Origin: Gammaproteobacteria bacterium
Lineage (GTDB): Bacteria; Pseudomonadota; Gammaproteobacteria; Pseudomonadales; UBA5518
Direction of reading: 5' to 3'
NCBI GenBank assembly: GCA_016718385.1
Contig: JADKDK010000006.1
Span: 496,001 to 560,000, forward strand
DNA length: 64,000 nt
Shown: positions 34,481 through 42,959 of the stretch, piece after piece
How positions within the stretch are numbered: position 1 is the first letter of the stretch
Layout: each line of letters starts with the position of its first letter
The notes under the pieces: model-generated
Database searches by the model: none
The model's input: only the letters and a program-made list of their open reading frames with translations
Told to the model about the DNA's origin: nothing
Made by a program: the position numbers and the translations under genes

Positions 34481-36550
34481 CTACCAGATCTTCACGCGTT
34501 CGTCGGGCGGCAGGTACATGCCGTCGCCTTCCTTCACGCCGAAGGCGGCGTAGAAGGGCGTGAAGTTGCGCAACACCCCGAGCACGCGATAACGCGCCGG
34601 GGAGTGCGGATCGCTGACCAGCATCGAGCGCAGCATTTCCTCGCGCATGCTGGCGCGGTTGGCCTGCGCGAAGCCGATGAAGAAGCGCTGGTCGCCGCTC
34701 AGGCCGTCGATCACCGGTGCTTCCTTGCCGCCCAGCGACGCCCGGTAGGCGCGGTAGGCAATGGTGATGCCGGTCAGATCCGCGATGTTCTCGCCCAGCG
34801 TGAGCTTGCCCTTGATCGACATGTCCGGCAGCGGGCGGAAGGCGTTGTACTGCTCGACGAGCTTCGCGGCGGCCTGCTCGAAGTGCTCGGCATCCGCGGC
34901 GCTCCACCAGTCCTGGAGCTTGCCGTAAGGATCGAAGGCGCGGCCCTTGTCATCGAAGGCATGCCCGATCTCGTGACCGATCACGTAGCCGATGGCGCCG
35001 TAGTTCACCGCCGGGTCGGCGGCCATGTTGAAGTTCGGCGGCTGCAGGAAGCCGGCCGGGAACACGATCTCGTTCATGAACGGCTGGTGGTAGGCGTTGA
35101 CGGTCTGCGGCGTCATTTCCCACTCGGCGCGGTCGATCGGCTGGTCGAGCTTCGCGAGCTGGTAGCGGTACTCGAAGGCCGAGGCGCGCGCGAGGTTGCC
35201 GAGCGGGTCGTCGGCGCGGATCTCGAGGCCCGCGTAGTCGCGCCACTTGTCCGGGTAGCCGATCTTGGTCGCGAGCCGGGCGCGCTTCGCCTCGGCCTTC
35301 GCCCGCGTCTCGGGGCTCATCCACTCGAGCTCGGTGATGCCGGCGCGGAAGGCCTCCAGCAGGTTGCCGACCAGTTCGAGCATCGCCTGCTTGTGGTCCG
35401 CCGGGAAGTAGCGCTCGACGTAGACCTGCCCCACGGCCTCGCCGGCCAGCGCGTCGATCGCGCGCACGGCGCGCTTCCACTCCGGCGCCAGCTCCGCGAG
35501 GCCGAACACCTCGCGCTGCATGAACTCGAAGTTCGCGCGCTCGAACTCGCCCGAGAGCCAGGGCGCGGCGGAGTTCAGCGCGTGGTAGCGCAGGTAGTCC
35601 TTCCACGCCGCGAGCGGGAACTCGCCGACGATCGCGCCGATCTGCTTCACGTAGCTCAGCTGCGCCGCCATCAGTTCGGGCCGCGCGCCGAGGCCCGCGG
35701 CGTCGATGTAGCGGGGCCACGCGAAATCGGGCGCGAGCGAGGCCAGCTGCGCGGCCGGCACCATGTTGTAGAGCTTCTTCATGTCGCGGTTCTCTTCGGC
35801 CGGCCAGTGCAGCTCGGCCAGCCGCGTCTCGATCGCGAACACCGCCTGCCCCTGTTCCGGCGTGCCGCCGAAGCCCCCGAGACCGAGCAGCTTCGCGATG
35901 TAGCCGGGATAGGCCGCGCGGATCTTGCGGAACTTCTCGTCGTCGCGCAGGTAGTAGTCGCGATCCGGCAGCGCGATGCCGCTCTGCCAGATGTAGGGCA
36001 CGTAGCGGTCCGCGGCGCCCGGGTCCTGCACCACGCCGACGGCGAGCGGCGCGTCGATGCCGAGCAGCTGCGCGGCGCCGAACGCCGCGGCCAGGGACTC
36101 GGCCGAGTCGATCGCATCGATGCGCGCCAGCGTGTCCGCGATCGGCGCCACGCCGCGGCCCTCGACCAGCGACTGGTCCGTGAGGCTGGCGAAAAAGTCG
36201 CCGATCTTGCGCGCGACCGAGTCCGGCCCGAGATCGCGGCGAGCGGCCATCTCCTCGATGATCGCGCGCTGGCGCGCCTCGCTCTCGGCGCGCAGCTCCG
36301 GCACCACGCCCCACCAGGTGCGATCCGGCGGTATCGCGGTGGCGGCGATCCAGCCGCCGTTCACCCAGGCGAAGAAGTCGTCCTGCGGCCGCACCGTGGC
36401 GTCGAAGCCGCCGCGGTCGATGCCGCTGGCGTTGGCGTAGGGCGATGCGGCGGGCGCGGCGGGCGCGGCGGGCGCGGCCAGCGGGGCACAGGCGAAGCCG
36501 CCGAGCAACACGGCGGCGCAGAGCGAGGGCAGCGAGAAACGGCGTTTCAT
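34481..36550 (-). CDS. M13-family zinc metallopeptidase (neprilysin/PepO-like)
   Basis: 689 residues from ATG 36550 (MKRRFSLPSLCAAVLLGGFACAP); the signal may be of lipoprotein type, with a short Ala/Pro stretch after it. Catalytic zinc motif HEIGHAFDDKG, preceded by VNAYHQPFMNEIVFPAGFLQ and followed by GENIADLTG, which gives the third ligand; the C-terminus ends VKIW as in the family. It would degrade peptides in the periplasm. It stands alone between lipB and lipA. Confidence 0.92.
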   Translation of the reverse strand: MKRRFSLPSLCAAVLLGGFACAPLAAPAAPAAPAASPYANASGIDRGGFDATVRPQDDFFAWVNGGWIAATAIPPDRTWWGVVPELRAESEARQRAIIEEMAARRDLGPDSVARKIGDFFASLTDQSLVEGRGVAPIADTLARIDAIDSAESLAAAFGAAQLLGIDAPLAVGVVQDPGAADRYVPYIWQSGIALPDRDYYLRDDEKFRKIRAAYPGYIAKLLGLGGFGGTPEQGQAVFAIETRLAELHWPAEENRDMKKLYNMVPAAQLASLAPDFAWPRYIDAAGLGARPELMAAQLSYVKQIGAIVGEFPLAAWKDYLRYHALNSAAPWLSGEFERANFEFMQREVFGLAELAPEWKRAVRAIDALAGEAVGQVYVERYFPADHKQAMLELVGNLLEAFRAGITELEWMSPETRAKAEAKRARLATKIGYPDKWRDYAGLEIRADDPLGNLARASAFEYRYQLAKLDQPIDRAEWEMTPQTVNAYHQPFMNEIVFPAGFLQPPNFNMAADPAVNYGAIGYVIGHEIGHAFDDKGRAFDPYGKLQDWWSAADAEHFEQAAAKLVEQYNAFRPLPDMSIKGKLTLGENIADLTGITIAYRAYRASLGGKEAPVIDGLSGDQRFFIGFAQANRASMREEMLRSMLVSDPHSPARYRVLGVLRNFTPFYAAFGVKEGDGMYLPPDERVKIW

Positions 36551-36695
36551 CGGGGATTCCACTGGGCTTGTTCGGGTACCGGCCGCGCGGCCGGCGTTAC
36601 GTTGCCGCCCGCGGCGCGGATCATGCGGGGAAGTGCAGGCGGCCGCGCGGGCGGCGCGACGCAACGTCGCCACGGCGCGACGGGACGCGGCATCG

Positions 36696-37385
36696 TCATG
36701 GTTCCGGGAGCTCCGCACCAGCGTGCTCGCGCACCACGGCCGGATCGTAGCCGAACGCGGCCAGGAGCTCGCCGAGCAGCAGTGACTCGACGCGCGCACG
36801 CGAGAGGTCGGTCCCGGCGGGCACCCGATCCGCGATGCGGGTCACGGCCATGCCGGGGTGCCCGCAGGGATTGATGCGGGCGAAGGCGCCGAGGTCCGGA
36901 TCGACGTTCAGGGCGAGCCCGTGAAAGCAGCAGCCGCGGCGCACGCGCAGGCCGAGCGCCGCGATCTTCGCGCCGTCGACGTAGACGCCGGGCGCGTCGC
37001 GGCGCGCCACGCCCTCGATGCCGAAGTGGGCCAGCGTCGCGATGATCGCCGCCTCCATGCGATCGACCAGTTCGCGCACCCCGAGCCCGAGCCGGCGCAG
37101 GTCCAGCATCAGGTAGGCCACGCACTGCCCCGGCCCGTGCCAGGTCACCTGCCCGCCGCGATCGACGTGGATCACCGGGGTCTCGCCGGGATCGAGCAGG
37201 TGCTCGCGCCTGCCGGCCTGCCCCAGCGTGAACACCGCGGGATGCTGCAACAGCCAGATGCGGTCCGGGCTCGCGGGCGTGCGGGTGTCGGTGTAGTCCT
37301 GCATCGCGCGCCAGGCGCGCGCGTAATCGACCATCGCGAAGCGCCCGACCTCGACCGGGATGCAGTGCCGGGCCGTACCGCTCAC
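36696..37385 (-). CDS. lipB: Octanoyltransferase LipB
   Basis: 229 residues from GTG 37385, whose GTGA overlaps the ybeD stop. Motifs: RGGQVTWHGPGQCVAY, KIAALGLRVRRGCCFHGLALNVD (catalytic Lys) and INPCGHPGMAVT (catalytic Cys). It moves octanoate from acyl carrier protein to lipoyl domains. Cluster dacA-dat-ybeD-lipB is on one strand with overlapping ends. Confidence 0.95.
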   Translation of the reverse strand: MSGTARHCIPVEVGRFAMVDYARAWRAMQDYTDTRTPASPDRIWLLQHPAVFTLGQAGRREHLLDPGETPVIHVDRGGQVTWHGPGQCVAYLMLDLRRLGLGVRELVDRMEAAIIATLAHFGIEGVARRDAPGVYVDGAKIAALGLRVRRGCCFHGLALNVDPDLGAFARINPCGHPGMAVTRIADRVPAGTDLSRARVESLLLGELLAAFGYDPAVVREHAGAELPEP

Positions 37386-37651
37386 AGCACCATGTGCACC
37401 CGGCCGGTGCTCTTCAGATCCTCGAACAGCGCCTGCAGCTGCGCCGGCCCGGTGGCGACGATGGTCACCGTGACCGACACGAAGCGGCCATTGGCGCTGA
37501 AGCGCTCGGTGGTGAGCTCGCGCGCGAAGCCGCCGGCGTGACGCTCCACGATGGCCTCGACCACGCAGCGGAAATCGTCCGCGGCATCGCCGACGATCTT
37601 CACCGGGTAGTCACAGGGGAACTCGATGCGCACGCGCCCGGCGTCGCTCAT
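37382..37651 (-). CDS. ybeD: YbeD family protein (DUF493)
   Basis: 89 residues. IEFPCDYPVKIVGDAADDF and RFVSVTVTIVATGPAQLQALF are typical of YbeD/DUF493, a small ACT-like domain protein almost always placed between dacA and lipB. Function is unproven; a link to lipoate or peptidoglycan metabolism is inferred only from position. ATGA overlap with dat and GTGA overlap with lipB. Confidence 0.92.
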   Translation of the reverse strand: MSDAGRVRIEFPCDYPVKIVGDAADDFRCVVEAIVERHAGGFARELTTERFSANGRFVSVTVTIVATGPAQLQALFEDLKSTGRVHMVL

Positions 37652-38504
37652 GCCGCCTCCACGAAGTCGCGCTTCAGCGCATCGAACGCCGCGATCAGCC
37701 GCTGCGTGACCGGCCCCGGCTCGCCGTCGCCGACGGCGCGGCCGTCGAGCCGCGTGACCGGCACGATCTCGCGCGTGGAACTGCAGATGAAAATCTCCCC
37801 GGCGCGCGCGACCTCCCCGAGCGCCGGCGCGCGTTCGACGACCGGGATGCCGCAGCCCGCGGCGAGCTCGAGCACCACGTCGCGCGTGATGCCGCGCAGG
37901 ATGCGCCGGTCCGCGGGCGCGGTGCGCAGCTCCCCGTCGAGCACCGCGAACACGTTCGACGAGCTCCCTCGGTCAGCTCGCCGTCGCGCACCAGCAGGGC
38001 CTCGGCGGCGCCGCTCTCGAGCGCGCGGCGCCTGAGCAGCAGGTTGCCGAGCAGCGAGGTCGACTTCACGTGGCAGTTGTGCCAGCGCGTGTCCTCGAGC
38101 AGCACGGCCGCGATGCCGCGGCGCAGCGCGGCGCGGTCCAGCGCGACCGGCTCGAGCATCACGAACACCGTGGGTGTCAGGCCGGCGAAGCGCGCCGCGT
38201 CGCGCCCCGCGTCCGCGCCGCGGCTGACCTGGATGTAAAGCGACTGCTCGCCCGGCCCCGCTTGCGCCAGCAGGCGCGCGATGATGGCGTTCCAGCCGGC
38301 CTCGTCGTGCGGCGGCGCGATGCCGAGCTCCGCGAGGCTGGCGCCGAGCCGCGCGAGGTGCTGCGCCGGGCGGAACACGCGCCCGCCGTAGACCGGGATG
38401 ACCTCGTAGGCCGCGTCACCGAACAGGAAGCCGCGGTCGAACGCCGAGACCTTGGCCTCGGCCGCCGCCACGAAGCGGCCGTCCAGGTAGACCGTGTCGT
38501 GCAT
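37648..38504 (-). CDS. dat: D-amino acid aminotransferase, frameshifted
   Basis: Starts at ATG 38504 (MHDTVYLDGRFVAAAEAKVSAFDRGFLFGDAAYEV), the fold-type IV PLP pattern of D-alanine aminotransferases; HNCHVKSTSLLGN has the PLP lysine. After ELTEGA the frame is lost near 37963-37967; the continuing frame gives SSNVFAVLDGELRT and ends at TGA 37648-37650, overlapping ybeD by four bases. One base missing in GAGCTC explains it. It would interconvert D-Ala and D-Glu, both used in peptidoglycan, which fits its place beside dacA. Confidence 0.78.
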
Positions 38505-38514
38505 GACGCGCCGT

Positions 38515-39771
38515 TCAGGCCTGCCCGAAGAGCTTCAGGAAGAACAGCACGAGCGAGTCCCAGAACACGCGGAAGAAGCCGCCGCGCTCGACGCTGTCCA
38601 GCGCCGCCAGCGGCTCCTGCAGCACCGGCTCCTCGCCGAGGCTCACCGTCACGGTGCCCACCGCGGTCCCGGCCGCCACCGGCGCCTCGATCGCCTTGTG
38701 CGCCTCGTCGACCACGTAGGCCGCCCTGAGCTCGGCGGCGCGGCCGCGCGGCACGGTGACGTAGACGTCGCGGGTGACGCCGAGCCGCACGCTGTCCGCG
38801 GCGCCCTTCCAGACCTTCGCGGGCGGATCGCTCAGGCTCTGGCCGGCGCCGAGGACCTTCGGCGTCTCGTAGAAGCGGAAGCCGTAGCCGAGCATCTTGC
38901 GGCTCTCCTCCTTGCGCGCGAGCTTGCTGGCCGTGCCGAGCACCACCGCGATCAGGCGCATCCCGTCGCGCTCGGCCGAGGTGACCAGGCAGTAGCCCGC
39001 CTCTGCGGTGTGGCCGGTCTTGATGCCGTCGACTCCGGGCTCGCCGAGCAGCTCGTTGCGGTTCATCTGGCGGATGTTGTTGAAGGTGAAGTACTGCTCG
39101 CCGTAGACCGCATAGTCCTGCGGGTGGTCGTAGATCATGGCCCTGGCGAGGATCGCGAGATCACGCGCCGTGGTGTAGTGCTCGGGGTGCGACAGCCCGT
39201 GCGAATTCATGAAGTGCGTGTTCGCGAGCCCGAGCCGCTTGGCCTGCTCGTTCATCATGGCCGCGAAGGAATCCTCCCCCCCGGCGAGGTGCTCGGCGAT
39301 CGCCACCGAGGCGTCGTTGCCCGAGGAGATCACCAGCCCGTAGTACAGGTCCTTCAGCGAGACGTCGGAATTGATGTCCACCCACATCAGCGAGGAGCCC
39401 GCGAACACCGGGTTCTGCGCCCAGGCGTTGTGGCTGATGTGCGCCTTGTCCTCCCACTTGACCTTGCCGAGACGCACCGCTTCCGACAGCACGTAGCCGG
39501 TCATCATCTTGGTCAGGCTGGCCGGCGCCATGCGCTCGTCGGCCTGGTGCTCCATGATCACCTTGCCCGACTTCGCGTCCATCAGAACCCAGGCACGCGC
39601 CGCGATCTCGGGCGGCGCCGGGATGATCGGTGCGGCCGGCTGGCCGGCGGACGCCGAGGTTGCATTGGGCGTGGGTTGTTCGGCCGGGGCGGCGCTCGGG
39701 GCCTGCGCCGACGCGAACGCCGCCCCGAGGGCGAGCACGACGACGGCAAGACGGGCAAGGACTCTGGTCAC
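38515..39771 (-). CDS. dacA: D-alanyl-D-alanine carboxypeptidase (PBP5/6 type)
   Basis: 418 residues from GTG 39771 with GGAGA upstream; signal peptide VVVLALGAAFASAQA. Active site: SLTKMMTGYV (SxxK), SGNDASVAIAEH (SxN) and IKTGHTAEAGYC (KTG). The C-terminal domain ends in FWDSLVLFFLKLFGQA, the amphipathic helix that anchors PBP5 to the membrane. It trims the terminal D-Ala of the stem pentapeptide. A Pro/Ala-rich stretch of about 35 residues precedes the catalytic domain. Confidence 0.94.
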   Translation of the reverse strand: MTRVLARLAVVVLALGAAFASAQAPSAAPAEQPTPNATSASAGQPAAPIIPAPPEIAARAWVLMDAKSGKVIMEHQADERMAPASLTKMMTGYVLSEAVRLGKVKWEDKAHISHNAWAQNPVFAGSSLMWVDINSDVSLKDLYYGLVISSGNDASVAIAEHLAGGEDSFAAMMNEQAKRLGLANTHFMNSHGLSHPEHYTTARDLAILARAMIYDHPQDYAVYGEQYFTFNNIRQMNRNELLGEPGVDGIKTGHTAEAGYCLVTSAERDGMRLIAVVLGTASKLARKEESRKMLGYGFRFYETPKVLGAGQSLSDPPAKVWKGAADSVRLGVTRDVYVTVPRGRAAELRAAYVVDEAHKAIEAPVAAGTAVGTVTVSLGEEPVLQEPLAALDSVERGGFFRVFWDSLVLFFLKLFGQA

Positions 39772-39865
39772 AGTGTCTCCGTGGGATTTCAGTCTGCGGG
39801 AAGCGCGACGGCGCACGCGCGTCGCTTTCGAAGCGGGGCGCAGTATAACACCGCGCCCCGGGGCG

Positions 39866-40783
39866 CTACTCGGTGACCACCTGCGCCGAGGCGATGCGGG
39901 CCGCCGCGAGGCGGCGCTGCGTATCGTGCAGGGCCGCGGTGCTCTCCAGCGGACCGACGCGCACGCGGTACCAGGGATCCGCGTCCGAGCCGCGGTGGAT
40001 GAAGACCTCGTGGTCGAGCAGCGAGGCCAGGGTCTTCTGCAGGCTGCGCGCCCCGTCCATGCTGCGGAAGGCGCCGGCCTGCAGGTAGGTCTTGCGCGCC
40101 GCCGGCTGCGCCGCGGCGATCCGCGCGTCGCCGGCCGTTTCGCGCCGCTTCGCGACCCACTCGGGGGCGTTAGGATCGAGCACCTCGAGCTCGATCAGGG
40201 CAGTGCCCTTGTCCGCGTAGCCGAGCCGGTAGGCTGCCGCGTACGAGAGGTCGAGCACCCGCCCGTCGTGGAAGGGGCCGCGGTCGTTGACGCGCACGAC
40301 GATCTTGCGCCCGTTCTCGAGGTTGGTGACCCGGACGTACGAGGGGATCGGCAGCGTCTTGTGCGCCGCCGTCATCGAGTAGACGTCGTAGGGCTCGCCG
40401 TTGGAAGTGTATTGCCCGTGGAACTTGGTGCCGTACCACGAGCCGTAGCCGCGCTCGCGGTGCCCCGCCGGTACCGGCGTGACGCGATAGGTCTGGCCGA
40501 GCACCTCGTAGGGGCTCTTGTTGCCCGCCGCCGTGACCGGCTCGGGGCGCGGCACCGCGTCGGGGATCGACATGATGTCGGCGCGAAAGGCCGGCGTCCC
40601 GTCCTTCAGCGGCCCCGCCGGGGTCGGGGTGCTCCCGGCGCTGTCGGCCGGCGCCCCGGGCTGCGTCGCGCAGCCGGCCAGTCCCAGCGCGAGCGCCAGC
40701 AGCGCGCCCGCCAGCACGCCGCGGTGCCGCGTGACCCGCACGCTCCCGCCCGCCGTCAGCCGCCGTACGCCCGCGCCGCTCAT
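39866..40783 (-). CDS. rlpA: Septal lytic transglycosylase RlpA
   Basis: 305 residues with a lipoprotein signal (LLALALGLAGCATQ). The double-psi beta-barrel domain has GYGSWYGTKFHGQYTSNGEPYD, MTAAHKTLPIPSYVRVTN and VVRVNDRGPFHDGRVLDLS with the catalytic Glu and Asp; a SPOR domain (about residues 225-303) binds denuded glycan at the septum. The start overlaps the mltB stop by four bases. Confidence 0.93.
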   Translation of the reverse strand: MSGAGVRRLTAGGSVRVTRHRGVLAGALLALALGLAGCATQPGAPADSAGSTPTPAGPLKDGTPAFRADIMSIPDAVPRPEPVTAAGNKSPYEVLGQTYRVTPVPAGHRERGYGSWYGTKFHGQYTSNGEPYDVYSMTAAHKTLPIPSYVRVTNLENGRKIVVRVNDRGPFHDGRVLDLSYAAAYRLGYADKGTALIELEVLDPNAPEWVAKRRETAGDARIAAAQPAARKTYLQAGAFRSMDGARSLQKTLASLLDHEVFIHRGSDADPWYRVRVGPLESTAALHDTQRRLAAARIASAQVVTE

Positions 40784-41757
40784 GGCCGCTCGTACCCCGC
40801 GCGGATGTCCTGGCTGAGCTCGTGCACGGCCATCGCGTAGAGCGGGCTGCGGTTGTAGCGCGTGATCACGTAGAAATTCTCCAGTCCCAGCCAGTACTCG
40901 GTCGCGTCGACGCCCTCGAGCATCAGCGGCAGCACCTTCTGCGTCGCCGGCAGCGGCGCGACGGCGGCGACCCCGAGCGCGGCGAGCTCGCCCGCCGGCA
41001 CCGTGGGCTCGAGCCCCGGGTTCATGCGCTCCGTCGCGACCGGGCCGAGCGCGCGCGCCGGCACCACCACCTGCGCGCCGTGCTGCCAGCCGTGCCTGCT
41101 GAAATAGTTCGCGACGCTGCCGATCGCGTCGGCACGGCTGTGCCAGATGTCGGCGTGCCCGTCGCCATCGAAATCGACGGCGTAGGCGCGGAAGCTGCTG
41201 GGGATGAACTGCCCCATGCCCATCGCGCCGGCGTAGGAGCCCTTCAACGTCAGCGGGTCGAAGCCCTGCTCGCGCGCCATGACGAGGAACTGCTCCAGTT
41301 CGCGGGCGAAAAACTCGCCGCGCGGCGGGTAGTCGAAAGCGAGCGTCGAGAGCGCGTCGATCACGCGGTACGAGCCCATGTTGTCGCCGTAGCGGGTCTC
41401 GACCCCGATGATCGCGACCACCACCTCCGGCGCGACGCCGTAGGTCTCGGCGGCGCGGGCCAGGGTGGCGGCATTCTCGCGCCAGAACGCGATGCCGCCG
41501 TCGATGCGCGCCGGCGTGATGAAGAGCTTGCGGTACTCGCCCCAGGTGAGGCGCTTCTCCGCGGGACGCGCGATCGCCTCGAGGATGCCGTCCTTGCGCT
41601 CGGCCGCGTCGAACCAGCGCCGCAGTTCCTCGCGCGTGAAGCCGTGCTCGCTGACCATGCGCGCCTCGAAGGCGGCATAGCCCGGGTGCCCCGTGTAGCC
41701 GGAGGCCAGCGCCGGCCCGGCGAGCAGGGAGATCAAGAGGATCAGCGCACGAAACAA
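40780..41757 (-). CDS. mltB: Membrane-bound lytic murein transglycosylase B
   Basis: 325 residues from TTG 41757, with CAGGGG upstream and a signal peptide (LILLISLLAGPALAS) without a lipobox, so the form is soluble. VETRYGDNMGSYRVIDALSTL contains the catalytic Glu, and GAMGMGQFIPSSFRAYAVDF and DGDGHADIW are MltB signatures. It cleaves glycan strands to 1,6-anhydro ends. Grouped with rodA, rlpA and dacA. Confidence 0.92.
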   Translation of the reverse strand: MFRALILLISLLAGPALASGYTGHPGYAAFEARMVSEHGFTREELRRWFDAAERKDGILEAIARPAEKRLTWGEYRKLFITPARIDGGIAFWRENAATLARAAETYGVAPEVVVAIIGVETRYGDNMGSYRVIDALSTLAFDYPPRGEFFARELEQFLVMAREQGFDPLTLKGSYAGAMGMGQFIPSSFRAYAVDFDGDGHADIWHSRADAIGSVANYFSRHGWQHGAQVVVPARALGPVATERMNPGLEPTVPAGELAALGVAAVAPLPATQKVLPLMLEGVDATEYWLGLENFYVITRYNRSPLYAMAVHELSQDIRAGYERP

Positions 41758-41809
41758 AGCAAAACCCCTGTAGGACCCGGGATGCCGCCGCCCCGGCGAC
41801 GGCCCCGGC

Positions 41810-42958
41810 TCAGCCCAGCATGCGGCGCCGCTCGGTGGCGACCGACATGATGATGCCGAAGCCGGCGAGCAGCGATATCAGCGCGGTTCCGCCCTGGCTG
41901 ATCAGCGGCAGCGGGACGCCGACGACCGGCAACAGTCCGGAAACCATGCCCATATTGACCACAATATAGACGAAAAAGGTCAGGCTGAGACCACCCACGG
42001 TCAGGCGCGAGAAGGTGTCCTGGGCCCGCAGCGCGATCCACAGCGCCCGCGCCATCAGCGCGACGTACAACGCCAGCAGCAGCACCACGCCGCGGAAACC
42101 CCACTCCTCCGCGAGCACCGCGATGATGAAGTCGGTGTGGCCCTCGGGCAGGAAGTCGAGGTGCGACTGCGTGCCGAGCAGCCAGCCCTTGCCGGCCATG
42201 CCGCCCGAGCCGATCGCGGTCTTCGACTGGATGATGTTCCAGCCCGCGCCGAGCTTGTCGCTCTCGGGGTCGAGCAGGGTCAGCACGCGCCGCTTCTGGT
42301 AGTCGTAGAGCACGAACTGCCACATCAGCGGCGCCGCGGTGGCCACCGCGACCACCACCGCCATCACGTAACGCCAGCTGAGCCCGGCCAGGAACAGCAC
42401 GATGAGACCCGCGGCCGTGATCAGCACCGCGGTGCCGAGGTCGGGCTGCACCAGCACCAGCGCGGTCGGCACCGCCACGATCGCCAGCGTGATGCAGACG
42501 TGCAGGAAGCGCGGCGGCAGCACGGTGGCGGCGAGGAAGCTAGCCACCATCATCGGCATCACCAGCTTCATGATCTCGGACGGCTGGAAGCGCGGCAGGC
42601 CCGGTATCGCCAGCCAGCGCTGCGCTCCCTTGGCCCCGATGCCCGCGACGTCGACCGCCACCAGCAACAGGACGCCCAACAGGTAGGCCCACGGCGTCCA
42701 GCGCCTGAGCGTCTGCGTGTCCAGCTGCGCCACGGCGAACATCGCGGCGAAGCCGAGCACCATGAACCCGCCCTGGCGCAGCACGGCGTCGACCTGACGC
42801 CCGCTCGCGCTGTACAGCACGACCAGCCCGTAGACGCAGAGCGCGAACAGGATCGCCAGCAGCGGCAGGTCGATGTGCAGCCGCTCGTACAGCGTCGGCT
42901 TGCGCCCGAAGTCGCGCGCGGACTCGGGCATCTGCCGGATGAAATCTCCGCGCGCCAT
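41810..42958 (-). CDS. rodA: Rod-shape peptidoglycan glycosyltransferase RodA
   Basis: 382 residues from ATG 42958, one base after the mrdA stop. Ten or so membrane helices of the SEDS family; conserved WLAIPGLPRFQPSEIMKL, VLVQPDLGTAVL and LLPVVGVPLPLISQGGTAL. RodA polymerises lipid II in the elongasome with PBP2, encoded directly upstream. Confidence 0.95.
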   Translation of the reverse strand: MARGDFIRQMPESARDFGRKPTLYERLHIDLPLLAILFALCVYGLVVLYSASGRQVDAVLRQGGFMVLGFAAMFAVAQLDTQTLRRWTPWAYLLGVLLLVAVDVAGIGAKGAQRWLAIPGLPRFQPSEIMKLVMPMMVASFLAATVLPPRFLHVCITLAIVAVPTALVLVQPDLGTAVLITAAGLIVLFLAGLSWRYVMAVVVAVATAAPLMWQFVLYDYQKRRVLTLLDPESDKLGAGWNIIQSKTAIGSGGMAGKGWLLGTQSHLDFLPEGHTDFIIAVLAEEWGFRGVVLLLALYVALMARALWIALRAQDTFSRLTVGGLSLTFFVYIVVNMGMVSGLLPVVGVPLPLISQGGTALISLLAGFGIIMSVATERRRMLG

Positions 42959-42959
42959 A

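Noticed and set aside
33428..36874. Very long forward open frame opposite lipA and the M13 peptidase
   Set aside because: Shadow of two genes with intact catalytic motifs on the other strand; it has no motif of its own.
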